This document shows, piece by piece, positions 1 through 8,819 of a DNA stretch of 64,000 nt. A program made the translations under genes and the position numbers. Origin of the DNA: an uncultured Roseburia sp. (GTDB lineage: Bacteria; Bacillota; Clostridia; Lachnospirales; Lachnospiraceae); assembly GCA_947567625.1 (NCBI GenBank), contig CANONN010000012.1:1-64000 (forward strand), given 5' to 3'. Below the pieces are notes generated by a model. That model was not told the origin of the DNA. It made no database searches and worked only from the letters and a program-made list of their open reading frames with translations. The number at the start of each line of letters is the position of its first letter. The stretch's first letter is position 1.

Positions 1-331
1 TTTTCTGGGCTTACAGCGTTTTTTTCTTCTGTAAACTGTCAAAGACGGGATTATAAAAGCTGCAATTCCCGCTTGTCAACCACTATCTATGATTGAGACA
101 GAGAGACAATTTCACGACTTGCAAGTGCAAATATGGCTGCGTTGTATGGAGTTTTGCGGCTGCTCAGTTTGAGAATTTTGAGATATGGACTTGGATGCGG
201 GCGTGTTATATAATTATGGATATCCTAAAATTTTCAGCAGCTATTGAAGTTTATGGCAAGCGGCAGTTATGTTTAAATTCAGAAAACAGAAAATTGCCAT
301 GACAATATCACGAAGGGGAGGTAAGAAGAGT
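1..331. other. Gene-free left edge
   Basis: I see no convincing gene here. A 69-codon reading frame at 93-302 lacks a ribosome binding site and has an unusual composition rich in Cys and Trp. The stretch is AT-rich compared with the genes and ends in the GGGGAGG ribosome site of the first gene at about 315-321. Confidence 0.5.
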
Positions 332-1213
332 ATGGGTGAATACAATTTGTTCAACTTGTCAAATGTCAGTAAACCGCTGGCCGGCGTCATCAATCATGTC
401 GTCGATAAAATAGCCGGTGCGATCGGGTGGGTGGTCACTCCAAAAAATATCAAACCGGCCGTCATTGAGGCAAATAAATCTATTATCACGGAAATTGCAA
501 ACCGGCAGGATATACCGGCACATCAGCGGATTTTTTTCGTCAACCACTACAGTCAAATGATGAAAGAGCATATGAATCAAACAGAGGTGCTTCAGATCGC
601 GGCAAAATATTTTGAACCGACGTGCAGTCCACAGAAGGTCAGTGATGATTGGATTGTATTTTTCTTTGACAAGGTCAAAAATGTGACGGAAGATAGTATG
701 AAAGAGATTTGGGGAAGAATACTGGCCGGAGAATTTAATATGCCCAATACCTATACAAAGCAATTTTTACATACGATGTCAGTCATGGACAGTGATCTGG
801 CGGAACGATTTCAGAAAATAAGGAGCAGTTGTTTTTATTCCGACCCGCATCTGTATTTATTTATGTACCGGACCAATGGCGACAATATTGTAAATACCAA
901 AAGATATGAAAAGTTAGGGATTTATATTAGTGATTTAAGAGAGTTGGACGGCTTGGGCCTGATACAGTACCGGTTTACCGATTTTCATACGCTGGCGATT
1001 GATCACAAAGTATTTGACTATGGCAAAAAGCGCATTAGATTTGAGACGGACCAAAGATCGATTGCGCTCGGCAATGTAGCTTTGACCAGCGCCGGAAAGC
1101 AACTGTGCCGGATTGCGCCAATGCAGTATGACGATCGGATTTTGGATATATGTATGGATGCCTGGACGCAGCTGGGCTACCATCCTGTGGTAGAATCTAC
1201 AGAAGAAGAATAA
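332..1213 (+). CDS. DUF2806-type protein of unknown function
   Basis: This 293-residue protein resembles the DUF2806 family; no function is established that I can rely on. The N-terminal third has alternating hydrophobic and small residues (about 10-45) that could lie against a membrane. It is followed by a helical region with the family-like pattern of a DDW motif, then WGRILAGE, then a Pro and Leu rich stretch. The C-terminal 130 residues are mixed alpha/beta. I chose the ATG at 332 because GGGGAGG lies about 10 bases upstream. An in-frame ATG at 269 has no ribosome site. The gene stands alone, and its 3' side carries a stem and a palindromic repeat (1236-1311). Base composition is more AT-rich than clpB next door, which could mean separate acquisition. 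Confidence 0.7.
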   Translation: MGEYNLFNLSNVSKPLAGVINHVVDKIAGAIGWVVTPKNIKPAVIEANKSIITEIANRQDIPAHQRIFFVNHYSQMMKEHMNQTEVLQIAAKYFEPTCSPQKVSDDWIVFFFDKVKNVTEDSMKEIWGRILAGEFNMPNTYTKQFLHTMSVMDSDLAERFQKIRSSCFYSDPHLYLFMYRTNGDNIVNTKRYEKLGIYISDLRELDGLGLIQYRFTDFHTLAIDHKVFDYGKKRIRFETDQRSIALGNVALTSAGKQLCRIAPMQYDDRILDICMDAWTQLGYHPVVESTEEE

Positions 1214-1235
1214 TGCAGTAATGCCGAATCGCCGC

Positions 1236-1311
1236 GAATCCGTCCCTTTACCGCAGGAAAATGTAAATGGGACGGATTCCTTAACAGTGAGCCCGAAGGC
1301 TGAAATGGTAC
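1236..1311. repeat. Stem plus interspersed palindromic repeat, copy 1
   Basis: An 11-bp perfect stem (GAATCCGTCCC at 1236-1246 with GGGACGGATTC at 1269-1279) is followed at once by a 31-nt element (1281-1311) built around the core CCGAAGGCTGAA. Closely related 31-nt elements occur at 17742-17772 (reverse), 23455-23485 and 30712-30742. The stem may also end transcription of the upstream gene, although no T-run follows it. Confidence 0.6.
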
Positions 1312-1327
1312 AAATTGTCCGAAAATT

Positions 1328-1370
1328 TTAGCACTCACCTCTTGACAGTGCTAACAAAAGGTGTTATAAC
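1328..1370 (+). promoter_or_regulatory. CIRCE operator overlapping a sigma-A promoter of clpB
   Basis: TTAGCACTC at 1328-1336, nine bases, then CAGTGCTAA at 1346-1354 matches the HrcA-binding CIRCE element with one mismatch in the right arm. A TTGACA box (1342-1347), a 17-bp spacer and TATAAC (1365-1370) form a near-consensus promoter inside the operator. HrcA bound here would block RNA polymerase directly, so clpB should be heat-inducible. Confidence 0.9.
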
Positions 1371-1482
1371 AACAAATGAAAAGGAAAACAAACCTGCAAG
1401 TCCCGTTGTATGACAACCTGCGCAAGCGCGGAATAACATCGGAGCCAACAGGACAGAATGAGAACAGAAATGGAGGAGAGCT

Positions 1483-4068
1483 ATGAACATTCAGAAATTT
1501 ACACAAAAATCAGTGGAAGCGATCAACGATTGTGAAAAGCTTGCCTACGAATATGGCAATCAGGAGATCGAGCAGGAGCATCTTTTGGTTGCGCTGTTGC
1601 AGCAGGAAGACGGATTGATTTTAAAGCTGATCGAGAAAATGGAAATCCAGAAGGAGCATTTTATTGATAACGCCAGGAATTATCTCGCGAAGAGAGTGAA
1701 GGTATCCGGCGGACAGATCTATATGGGGCAGGATTTAAACAAAGCGCTGATTCACGCGGAAGATGAAGCGAAGCAGATGGGCGACGAATACGTCTCCGTG
1801 GAGCATTTGTTCTTGTCTTTGCTCAAATATCCGAACAGAGCGTTAAAAGAGATTTTTAAAGAATATGGGATTACCAGGGAGCGGTTTCTTCAGGCGCTCT
1901 CCACCGTGCGCGGCAATCAGCGGGTAACCTCGGACAATCCCGAGGCGACCTATGACACACTGGAAAAATACGGATACGACATGGTAGCGCGCGCCAGGGA
2001 CCAGAAGCTGGACCCGGTGATTGGCAGGGACGACGAAATCCGAAATGTCGTGCGCATTTTGTCGCGCAAGACCAAAAATAATCCGGTGCTGATCGGAGAG
2101 CCTGGCGTGGGCAAGACAGCTGTCGTCGAGGGGCTTGCCCAGCGTATCGTAAAAGGCGATGTGCCGGAGGGTTTAAAGGACAAGAAGCTGTTTGCGCTCG
2201 ATATGGGCGCGCTGATTGCGGGCGCCAAATACCGCGGCGAATTTGAGGAGCGGCTGAAGGCCGTCCTCGACGAGGTGAAAAGCTCCGACGGACAGATCAT
2301 TTTGTTTATCGACGAGCTGCATACGATCGTGGGCGCCGGAAAGACTGACGGCGCGATGGACGCCGGGCAGCTGCTAAAGCCGATGCTGGCCCGCGGCGAG
2401 CTGCACTGCATCGGCGCGACGACACTGGACGAATACCGGGAGTATATCGAAAAAGACGCGGCGCTCGAGCGGCGTTTCCAGCCCGTGATGGTGGCCGAGC
2501 CCACGGTGGAGGATACCATCTCCATACTGCGCGGCCTAAAGGAGCGCTACGAAGTATTTCACGGCGTGAAAATCACGGACGCGGCGTTGGTTTCCGCGGC
2601 CGTGCTGTCAAACCGCTATATATCCGACCGTTTCCTGCCGGACAAGGCGATTGATCTCGTGGACGAGGCGTGCGCCTTGATTAAGACGGAGCTCGATTCC
2701 ATGCCCACGGAGCTCGATGAGCTCAACCGCCGCGTGATGCAGATGGAGATTGAGGAGACCGCGCTAAAGAAAGAGACCGACCGGCTCAGCCAGGACCGCC
2801 TGGCCAATCTGCAAAAAGAGCTGGCGGAGCTGCGCGATGAGTTCAGCAATAAAAAGGCGCAGTGGGAAAATGAGAAAAATTCGATTGAGAGAGTACAAAA
2901 GTTGCGCGAGGAAATGGAGCAGGTGAAGAACCAGATCAAAGTCGCCCAGCAAAATTACGATCTGGAAAAAGCCGCAGAATTACAATATGGCACGCTGCCG
3001 TCCCTGCAAAAGCAGCTGGAGATCGAGGAGGAGACGGTCAAGAAAAAAGACTTATCCCTCGTGCACGAAAATGTCAGCGATGAGGAGATCGCGCGCATCA
3101 TTTCCCGGTGGACGGGTATCCCGGTCGCGAAATTGACCGAGAGCGAGCGCAATAAGACACTTCACCTGGACGAGGAGCTGCATAAGCGCGTGATCGGCCA
3201 GGAGGAGGGCGTAACCAAAGTGACGGAGGCGATCATCCGCTCGAAAGCGGGCATCAAGGACCCGAGTAAGCCGATCGGTTCCTTCCTGTTTCTGGGGCCT
3301 ACCGGCGTCGGAAAAACAGAGCTTGCGAAAGCGCTGGCCGCGAGCCTCTTTGACGACGAGTCCAATATGGTGCGTCTCGATATGAGTGAATATATGGAGA
3401 AATACTCCGTTTCCCGCCTGATCGGAGCGCCTCCCGGATATGTTGGGTATGACGAGGGCGGACAGCTGACCGAGGCGGTGCGCAGAAAACCGTACTCCGT
3501 CGTACTCTTCGACGAGGTGGAAAAGGCCCACCCTGACGTCTTTAACGTGCTGTTACAGGTCCTGGACGACGGGCGCATCACAGACTCGCAGGGACGGACG
3601 GTGGATTTTAAGAATACCATCATTATTCTCACTTCCAATCTCGGTTCCGCGCATTTGTTGGAGGGAATCGACGAAAACGGAGAGATTGACGCGGCCGCCG
3701 AGGCGGCTGTGATGGGCGAGCTGCGCGGCAATTTCCGGCCCGAGTTTTTAAACCGTCTGGATGAAATCATTATGTTTAAGCCGCTGACAAAAGGCAATAT
3801 CGGAAACATTATTTCGCTTCTTTTGGCGGAATTGAACAGACGCCTGGTGGACAAGGAGATCACGGTAGCGCTCTCCGACGCGGCCAGGGGCTATATCGTG
3901 GAACACGGCTACGACCCGATATATGGCGCAAGGCCATTAAAGCGTTTCCTGCAAAAGCATGTGGAGACGCTTTCCGCGAAACTGATACTGGCGGACGAGG
4001 TACAGGCGGGGGATACGATTTGGATTGATGTAGAGAATCATGCGTTAAAGGCAGTTTGCAGAAAATAA
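1483..4068 (+). CDS. clpB: ATP-dependent disaggregase ClpB
   Basis: ClpB is a hexameric AAA+ chaperone that pulls polypeptides out of aggregates together with DnaK. The 861 residues fit the family length. Visible parts are the N-terminal Clp repeat domain (about 1-145), the first ATPase domain with Walker A GEPGVGKT, the coiled-coil middle domain (about 400-520) that separates ClpB from ClpA and ClpC, and the second ATPase domain with Walker A GPTGVGKT and a Walker B FDEVEKA. The ClpP-binding loop is not expected and I did not see one. GGAGGAG lies 7 bases before the ATG. The gene is alone behind a CIRCE/sigma-A promoter, so HrcA heat-shock control is the likely regulation. Confidence 0.97.
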   Translation: MNIQKFTQKSVEAINDCEKLAYEYGNQEIEQEHLLVALLQQEDGLILKLIEKMEIQKEHFIDNARNYLAKRVKVSGGQIYMGQDLNKALIHAEDEAKQMGDEYVSVEHLFLSLLKYPNRALKEIFKEYGITRERFLQALSTVRGNQRVTSDNPEATYDTLEKYGYDMVARARDQKLDPVIGRDDEIRNVVRILSRKTKNNPVLIGEPGVGKTAVVEGLAQRIVKGDVPEGLKDKKLFALDMGALIAGAKYRGEFEERLKAVLDEVKSSDGQIILFIDELHTIVGAGKTDGAMDAGQLLKPMLARGELHCIGATTLDEYREYIEKDAALERRFQPVMVAEPTVEDTISILRGLKERYEVFHGVKITDAALVSAAVLSNRYISDRFLPDKAIDLVDEACALIKTELDSMPTELDELNRRVMQMEIEETALKKETDRLSQDRLANLQKELAELRDEFSNKKAQWENEKNSIERVQKLREEMEQVKNQIKVAQQNYDLEKAAELQYGTLPSLQKQLEIEEETVKKKDLSLVHENVSDEEIARIISRWTGIPVAKLTESERNKTLHLDEELHKRVIGQEEGVTKVTEAIIRSKAGIKDPSKPIGSFLFLGPTGVGKTELAKALAASLFDDESNMVRLDMSEYMEKYSVSRLIGAPPGYVGYDEGGQLTEAVRRKPYSVVLFDEVEKAHPDVFNVLLQVLDDGRITDSQGRTVDFKNTIIILTSNLGSAHLLEGIDENGEIDAAAEAAVMGELRGNFRPEFLNRLDEIIMFKPLTKGNIGNIISLLLAELNRRLVDKEITVALSDAARGYIVEHGYDPIYGARPLKRFLQKHVETLSAKLILADEVQAGDTIWIDVENHALKAVCRK

Positions 4069-4092
4069 CGTACAGGTGTGGGCAATCAAACA

Positions 4093-4124
4093 GCCGGGCC
4101 GGAAAAACTTCTTTCCGGCCCGGC
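4093..4124. terminator. Perfect 13-bp hairpin between convergent genes
   Basis: GCCGGGCCGGAAA at 4093-4105 pairs perfectly with 4112-4124 around a 6-base loop. It sits 24 bases after clpB and 27 bases beyond the end of the convergent gene. There is no clear T-run on either strand, so termination activity is inferred from position and stability. Confidence 0.6.
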
Positions 4125-4151
4125 ATTGCGCTTGCCATCCTGTTTGCCCTA

Positions 4152-4754
4152 TCAGGCGACACAGTCCACATTGCTCCCCACAAAGCGCGCGGCATCCAAC
4201 GACTTCTGGTTTTTCTGATAAGGGTTGGACTCATCGGAGTACTTGATCATAGTATTGGTCTTTCCGCCGGCGACAAACGTGCGGCCACATTCCGGGCAGA
4301 TGGCTGTCTGGATGGAGACGGAGGCGCGGACAACCTTGCCGTCTTTTTTGGCGGCATCACTGTAGGCGTTTGCCACATGCTCGCTCTCGTGTGCGCGGAC
4401 TCTGGCGCCGGAAGCTTCGGGTGAAATGTGCGCTGCGGACTTAAATGAGACGTTCTCATCGGAACCGTCCTGGTATTTGCGTTCCTTGCAGGTCTGGCAC
4501 TCCTTGGGCGAGGACTTGCGCTCTACGCCGAACGCGCTATGATTCGGTATCTTACCGTCCTGTGCGTCGTCTGTGCCCAAAGCCTTTTGACGCAGTGTAT
4601 TGCCGTTTTGCGTGGCGTCTGCGCCCAAACCGTTTTGACGCAGTGTATTGCCATTTCGCGTGGTATCTGTGCCAATAGCGTTTTGATAAAGCGCCTGGCT
4701 GCTTTGGGGTCCGTAAAAAGCAGGATAGGGTGTGTTCATCGTGATTCCGTTCAT
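4152..4754 (-). CDS. SprA-related HExxH metalloprotease-like protein
   Basis: This 200-residue protein carries a zinc-protease signature HESEH at 122-126, flanked by two cysteine pairs, CQTC at 86-89 and CPEC at 153-156, which may hold a structural zinc. The layout resembles the SprA-related family of putative metalloproteases, whose function is not settled. There is no signal peptide, so it should be cytoplasmic. Residues 28-67 are a low-complexity repeat of about 16 residues (NGNTLRQ core), two full copies plus a partial one, encoded by 48-bp direct repeats. I chose the ATG at 4754 because GGAGG lies 8 bases before it; upstream in-frame ATGs lack this. The gene diverges from tex and has its own promoter. 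Confidence 0.75.
   Translation of the reverse strand: MNGITMNTPYPAFYGPQSSQALYQNAIGTDTTRNGNTLRQNGLGADATQNGNTLRQKALGTDDAQDGKIPNHSAFGVERKSSPKECQTCKERKYQDGSDENVSFKSAAHISPEASGARVRAHESEHVANAYSDAAKKDGKVVRASVSIQTAICPECGRTFVAGGKTNTMIKYSDESNPYQKNQKSLDAARFVGSNVDCVA
4578..4673 (-). repeat. Two 48-bp tandem repeats in a coding region
   Basis: Two 16-codon units with the shared core NGNTLRQ lie in tandem, and a degenerate third unit extends to about 4554. They encode an Asn/Gly/Thr-rich spacer in front of the metalloprotease-like domain. Confidence 0.75.
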
Positions 4755-5103
4755 CGTGATAACCTCCATTCTATTGGTCAATCCTATATAAAATAAGGTA
4801 GTTTTGCCGCAGTAAATTGTTGTTTCCTGATGCTGCGTCGCTTCTGCCGCGTATATAGGCAGAAGCTGTCATGCGACCATTGTGCGTGCGCTTTCGGTTT
4901 GGCAAACTGCCAATCGGTATCTTACTTCCTATAATATAGCATATTTTGGCGCAGAACACAATTTATATTGCTAATAATTTGCCGATTGGCTATAATAATA
5001 GTAGCGTGCCAAAAGCGGGATTATGCCGGCACGCCGAAAGTAAAAGCCGTCGGCAGAGGCCTTTTTGGACTGTCGCGCGGCGAAAGATCACAAAGAGGTA
5101 CAT
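4755..5103. promoter_or_regulatory. Divergent promoter region between the metalloprotease-like gene and tex
   Basis: On the plus strand TTGCTA (4968-4973), 17 bp and a perfect TATAAT (4991-4996) form a promoter for tex. On the minus strand TTGTGT (4956-4961), 17 bp and TATATT (4933-4938) form a promoter for the metalloprotease-like gene. The 9-mer GCCAATCGG at 4909-4917 is repeated in inverted orientation at 4982-4990, just before the tex -10 box, and may be a shared regulatory site. The regulator is unknown. Confidence 0.65.
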
Positions 5104-7245
5104 ATGGACATTATAACAAAAATATCGCAGGAGCTTGCAATTGGCAATCATCAGACAGAGGCGGCGGTCAAGCTGATCGACGAGGGGAATACGATTCCGT
5201 TTATCGCCCGTTACCGCAAAGAGGCGACCGGAGCCTTAAATGACGAAGTGCTGCGAAGGCTCTATGAACGTTTAAATTATCTGCGCAATCTGGAAGAGCG
5301 AAAGGAGACCGTGCTTGCGAGCATTGCCGAGCAGGGCAAGCTGACCGACGAGCTTAAGGCGCAGATTGAGGCGGCGGAGACGATGGTTCTGGTGGAAGAT
5401 CTGTATCGGCCGTACAAGCCCAAGCGCAGGACCCGCGCGACAATCGCCAAAGAAAAGGGCTTAGAACCGCTTGCCAATATCATCACATTGCAGATGATCG
5501 TTACGCCGCTGGAGACAGAAGCTGCGAAATTTGTCGATTCCGAGAAGGGAGTCGAGACCCCGGCGGACGCCATCGCCGGCGCTATGGATATCATCGCGGA
5601 AGCGATTTCCGATGAAGCCGATTACCGCACGAGAATACGCGACCTGACGGTAAAAAAAGGGCGTGTGGTTTCGGTCGCCAAAGACCCGGAGGCGGAATCC
5701 GTCTACGAGATGTATTATGACTTTGACGAGCCCGTTGCCAGGATGGCGGGGCACCGCACACTGGCGCTCAACCGTGGGGAGAGCGAAAAGTTTTTGACGG
5801 TCAAGGTGGAGGCGCCGGTCGAGGATATTCTGCGCTATCTGGAAAAACAGGTGATTGTGCGCGATCATCCGGAGACGACGCAGGTCTTAAAAGACACGGT
5901 TGCAGACGCCTACGACCGCCTGATCGCGCCTGCGATTGAGCGTGAGATCAGGAGCGCCCTCACGGAGAAAGCCGAGGACGGCGCTATTTCGGTATTTGGC
6001 AAAAACTTACAGCAGCTTCTGATGCAGCCTCCGATTGCCGGGCAGGTGGTGTTAGGCTGGGACCCGGCGTTTCGCACCGGCTGTAAGCTGGCCGTCGTCG
6101 ACCCGACGGGAAAGGTGCTTGACACAACGGTGATCTACCCCACGGCGCCGCAGAACAAAGTGGAAGAGGCGAAAGCCGTCGTTAAAAAGTTGATCGCCAA
6201 ATATCATATCACCCTGATTTCGCTTGGGAACGGCACGGCCTCCAGAGAGTCGGAGCAGGTGATTGTGGACCTGTTAAAAGAGATTCCCGTCAAAATACAA
6301 TATATCATCGTCAACGAGGCGGGGGCTTCCGTGTACTCGGCCAGCAAATTGGCGACGGAAGAGTTTCCCAATTTTGATGTGGGGCAGAGGAGCGCGGCCT
6401 CCATGGCGCGCCGCCTGCAGGACCCGCTTGCGGAGCTGGTCAAAATCGACCCCAAGTCCATCGGCGTGGGCCAGTACCAGCACGATATGAATCAGAAAAA
6501 GCTCAGTGAAGCGCTCGGCGGCGTGGTGGAGGACTGCGTCAATAAAGTGGGCGTTGACTTAAATACCGCCTCCGCTTCCTTATTAGAATATATATCCGGT
6601 ATCAGCAAGACGGTTGCCAAAAATATCGTAGTCTACCGCGAGGAAAACGGCAGGTTTGCATCACGCGCCCAGCTTCTTAAGGTGGCGAAGCTGGGGCCGA
6701 AAGCATACGAGCAGTGCGCCGGATTTATGCGCATCTTAGGCGGGAGCAATCCTTTGGATGCCACCGGCGTACACCCGGAGAGCTATGAGGCGACGAAGCT
6801 CCTTTTGGACAAGCTCGGTTATACGATGGAGGATGTAGCGAGCCGCCGCGTAGAGGGGATCTCCAAAAAGATAGCCGACTACCAGAGGTTGGCCGATGAG
6901 ATCGCGGTCGGCGTTTTGACGCTGCAGGATATTGTAAAGGAGCTGGAAAAGCCCGCGCGTGATCCGCGTGAGGATATGCCCAAACCGATTTTGCGCAGCG
7001 ATGTGCTGGAGATGAAAGATTTGACGCCGGGAATGATATTGAAAGGCACGGTGCGCAACGTCATAGACTTCGGCGCATTTGTGGATATCGGCGTCCATCA
7101 GGACGGGTTAGTACATATCTCGCAGATCTGCGACCGGTTTATCAAACATCCGCTGGAGGTTGTCAGCGTGGGGGATATTGTGGAGGTGAAGGTGATGAGC
7201 GTGGATTTGAAAAAACAGAGAATTCAGCTCACAATGAAAATATAG
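5104..7245 (+). CDS. tex: Tex-family RNA-binding transcription accessory protein
   Basis: Tex proteins are cytoplasmic nucleic-acid-binding proteins, structurally related to eukaryotic Spt6, that associate with transcription and RNA turnover. This 713-residue protein shows the Tex N-terminal domain with the IARYRKE motif near residue 35, a YqgF/RNase H-like core near residue 310 (LGWDPAFRTGCKLAVVD), helix-hairpin-helix segments around 480-560, and a C-terminal S1 domain (about 640-713) with GTVRNVIDFGAFVDIG. I chose the ATG at 5104, preceded by AGAGGT. An in-frame ATG at 5065 has no ribosome site. The asparaginase gene follows 22 bases later and could be co-transcribed. Confidence 0.95.
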   Translation: MDIITKISQELAIGNHQTEAAVKLIDEGNTIPFIARYRKEATGALNDEVLRRLYERLNYLRNLEERKETVLASIAEQGKLTDELKAQIEAAETMVLVEDLYRPYKPKRRTRATIAKEKGLEPLANIITLQMIVTPLETEAAKFVDSEKGVETPADAIAGAMDIIAEAISDEADYRTRIRDLTVKKGRVVSVAKDPEAESVYEMYYDFDEPVARMAGHRTLALNRGESEKFLTVKVEAPVEDILRYLEKQVIVRDHPETTQVLKDTVADAYDRLIAPAIEREIRSALTEKAEDGAISVFGKNLQQLLMQPPIAGQVVLGWDPAFRTGCKLAVVDPTGKVLDTTVIYPTAPQNKVEEAKAVVKKLIAKYHITLISLGNGTASRESEQVIVDLLKEIPVKIQYIIVNEAGASVYSASKLATEEFPNFDVGQRSAASMARRLQDPLAELVKIDPKSIGVGQYQHDMNQKKLSEALGGVVEDCVNKVGVDLNTASASLLEYISGISKTVAKNIVVYREENGRFASRAQLLKVAKLGPKAYEQCAGFMRILGGSNPLDATGVHPESYEATKLLLDKLGYTMEDVASRRVEGISKKIADYQRLADEIAVGVLTLQDIVKELEKPARDPREDMPKPILRSDVLEMKDLTPGMILKGTVRNVIDFGAFVDIGVHQDGLVHISQICDRFIKHPLEVVSVGDIVEVKVMSVDLKKQRIQLTMKI

Positions 7246-7267
7246 TAACCGTGACACGGAGGTTCAT

Positions 7268-8263
7268 ATGAGGCCAAACATCTTGGTGATCTTTACGGGC
7301 GGAACGATCGGCAGTGCCCTGGACGGCGCCTATATTGCGCCGAGCGCCGAAAAACCATATGCGCTGCTGGAATGGTACAAAAGCAATTATAACACGGACG
7401 TGGATTTTCACACGCAGGCGCCGTATACGCTGCTCAGCGAAAACCTTACCGGAACCTATATCAGCCGTCTGCTGCAATGTGTTGCCGGGGGGATACGGGA
7501 GGGGTATGACGGTATCATTGTCACCCACGGCACCGACACGCTTCAGTACGCCGCCTCGGCTGTCGGATATCTGACAGGGGCGTCGGGGATTCCGGTCGTG
7601 TTTGTCTCGAGCAATTATGTGCTGGAGGATGAAAGAGCCAACGGGCGGGATAATTTTTGCTGTGCCGTCGATTTTATCCTGGGAGGGGAAGGGCAGGGAA
7701 CCTTTCTCTCCTACCGCAATCGCGACGGCATCACATATCTGCACAGGGCGGCGCGGGCGCTGCCCTATTTGCCTTACGACGATGAGATCTACAGTCTGTT
7801 CGGACAATTTTATGGGTATTACAGGGAGGGAATCTTTATAAGAAATAAGCATTATCGAGCAGTGCCTGACGGGGAATGGGACAACGCGCAGTCTGCGGGC
7901 GCCGGCCTGGCAGCCTGCTCCGCCGTTTTTCGTGTGTTCCCCTATCCGGGCATGGCATATCCGTCGGCTTTGCCCGATTGTAGAGCGATCCTGCTCGATA
8001 CCTATCATGCCGGCACGATCTGTAATCTGACGCCGGACATAGAGCGGTTTTTTGACGGCGTTTACCGGGCCGGTATTCCGGTTTACCGTGTCGGCGCCAC
8101 GGCCGGCATGGATTATGAGAGTGTAAAGGAGATGGAAAAATATCAGATTAAAACATTGCCTCAGATGTCGCCGCCGGCGGCCTATATGAAACTATGGCTC
8201 CTTTTGGATGGAAAGGAGGAGCTGCTGTTCTGTAGCAGAGGGGAGGATATCGTGCCGAAATAA
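7268..8263 (+). CDS. Asparaginase-type amidohydrolase
   Basis: The protein belongs to the L-asparaginase/glutaminase family, which hydrolyses asparagine to aspartate and ammonia. Both catalytic threonine motifs are visible: TGGTI at 10-14 and HGTDT near residue 88. The 331 residues match cytoplasmic type I enzymes. There is no signal peptide, which argues against the secreted type II form. Conserved glycine-rich turns follow in the C-terminal half (DTYHAGT, GATAG). GGAGG lies 7 bases before the ATG, and tex ends 22 bases upstream. Substrate preference between asparagine and related amides cannot be read from the sequence. Confidence 0.85.
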   Translation: MRPNILVIFTGGTIGSALDGAYIAPSAEKPYALLEWYKSNYNTDVDFHTQAPYTLLSENLTGTYISRLLQCVAGGIREGYDGIIVTHGTDTLQYAASAVGYLTGASGIPVVFVSSNYVLEDERANGRDNFCCAVDFILGGEGQGTFLSYRNRDGITYLHRAARALPYLPYDDEIYSLFGQFYGYYREGIFIRNKHYRAVPDGEWDNAQSAGAGLAACSAVFRVFPYPGMAYPSALPDCRAILLDTYHAGTICNLTPDIERFFDGVYRAGIPVYRVGATAGMDYESVKEMEKYQIKTLPQMSPPAAYMKLWLLLDGKEELLFCSRGEDIVPK

Positions 8264-8315
8264 AATAATTCATGCTACAGACGAATAAAAACAGCCATGG
8301 GAGCTTAAAAATAAA

Positions 8316-8345
8316 TGCTATAGCAGATATTATAATTCTATAGCA
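8316..8345 (+). promoter_or_regulatory. Promoter and likely self-repression operator of the XRE gene
   Basis: A perfect -10 box TATAAT (8331-8336) is flanked by two palindromic CTATAG boxes (8318-8323 and 8338-8343) whose centres are exactly 20 bp apart. The first is part of the larger palindrome TGCTATAGCA. The second touches the ribosome binding site of the XRE gene. No good -35 box is seen. Repressor dimers on the same DNA face would cover the -10 box, so I infer autoregulation. Confidence 0.65.
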
Positions 8346-8358
8346 TGGAGGAAGCGGC

Positions 8359-8697
8359 ATGGATGAGATTTTACTGATCGAAATGGGCCAGAGAATTTAC
8401 GAGCGGCGCAGACAGCTGATGCTGACACAGGAACAGCTGGCAGAGCAGGCGGGACTGACACTACAGACGGTTTCAACCGCAGAGCTTGGAAAGAAAGCGA
8501 TGAGGCCCGAAAATATCATAAAAATGTGTGATGCCTTGGAAGTCAGTACAGATTATCTGCTGCGCGGAAAGATCTCAGCGGAAGATGAGAGCAAGTTTTT
8601 TCAGAAAGTGTCACAGCTGCCGCCGGCGCAATATCGGCATTTGGAAAACATTATCAATAGTTTTTTGGCGGCGATAGAGGAAGAAAGGGAAGCATAG
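8359..8697 (+). CDS. XRE-family transcriptional regulator
   Basis: This 112-residue protein is a small DNA-binding regulator. Residues 10-68 form a Cro/C1 helix-turn-helix with LTQEQLAEQAGLTLQTVSTAE as helices two and three, and a typical ending DYLLRG. The last 40 residues are helical and charged and may serve in dimerization. TGGAGG lies 7 bases before the ATG. The gene stands just upstream of an agr-type signalling locus but is separated from it by a terminator, so a role in controlling that locus is possible but inferred. Two CTATAG boxes around its own -10 suggest self-repression. Confidence 0.88.
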   Translation: MDEILLIEMGQRIYERRRQLMLTQEQLAEQAGLTLQTVSTAELGKKAMRPENIIKMCDALEVSTDYLLRGKISAEDESKFFQKVSQLPPAQYRHLENIINSFLAAIEEEREA

Positions 8698-8733
8698 TTT
8701 TTTTCGTCGGTGAAAAATGACTGTGCTTTTTTT
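8690..8733 (+). terminator. Terminator between XRE gene and agr-type locus
   Basis: AAGCATAGT and the following T-run at 8690-8705 pair with GAAAAA and ACTGTGCTT at 8712-8728, and a T7 run follows. The stem begins inside the last codons of the XRE gene. Confidence 0.65.
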
Positions 8734-8819
8734 CAACAAATTGGAAGCAGCGGCAAAGGCACGCGTTCCAGGATTTGAAATAACTTTTTTAGTGTCCAAA
8801 AGAGGGAAAGGATATATGA

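Noticed and set aside
93-302. A 69-codon reading frame at the left edge
   Set aside because: It has no ribosome binding site, an unusual amino-acid composition and overlaps the start of the DUF2806 gene region.
3162-3863. Long antisense reading frames inside clpB (also 1950-2525 minus)
   Set aside because: Their Ser-rich, low-complexity translations mirror the codon bias of clpB on the other strand, and none has a ribosome site.
4056-4424. Plus-strand frame overlapping the end of clpB and the metalloprotease-like gene
   Set aside because: It runs antisense to a gene with clear motifs and a good ribosome site, and crosses the 13-bp hairpin.
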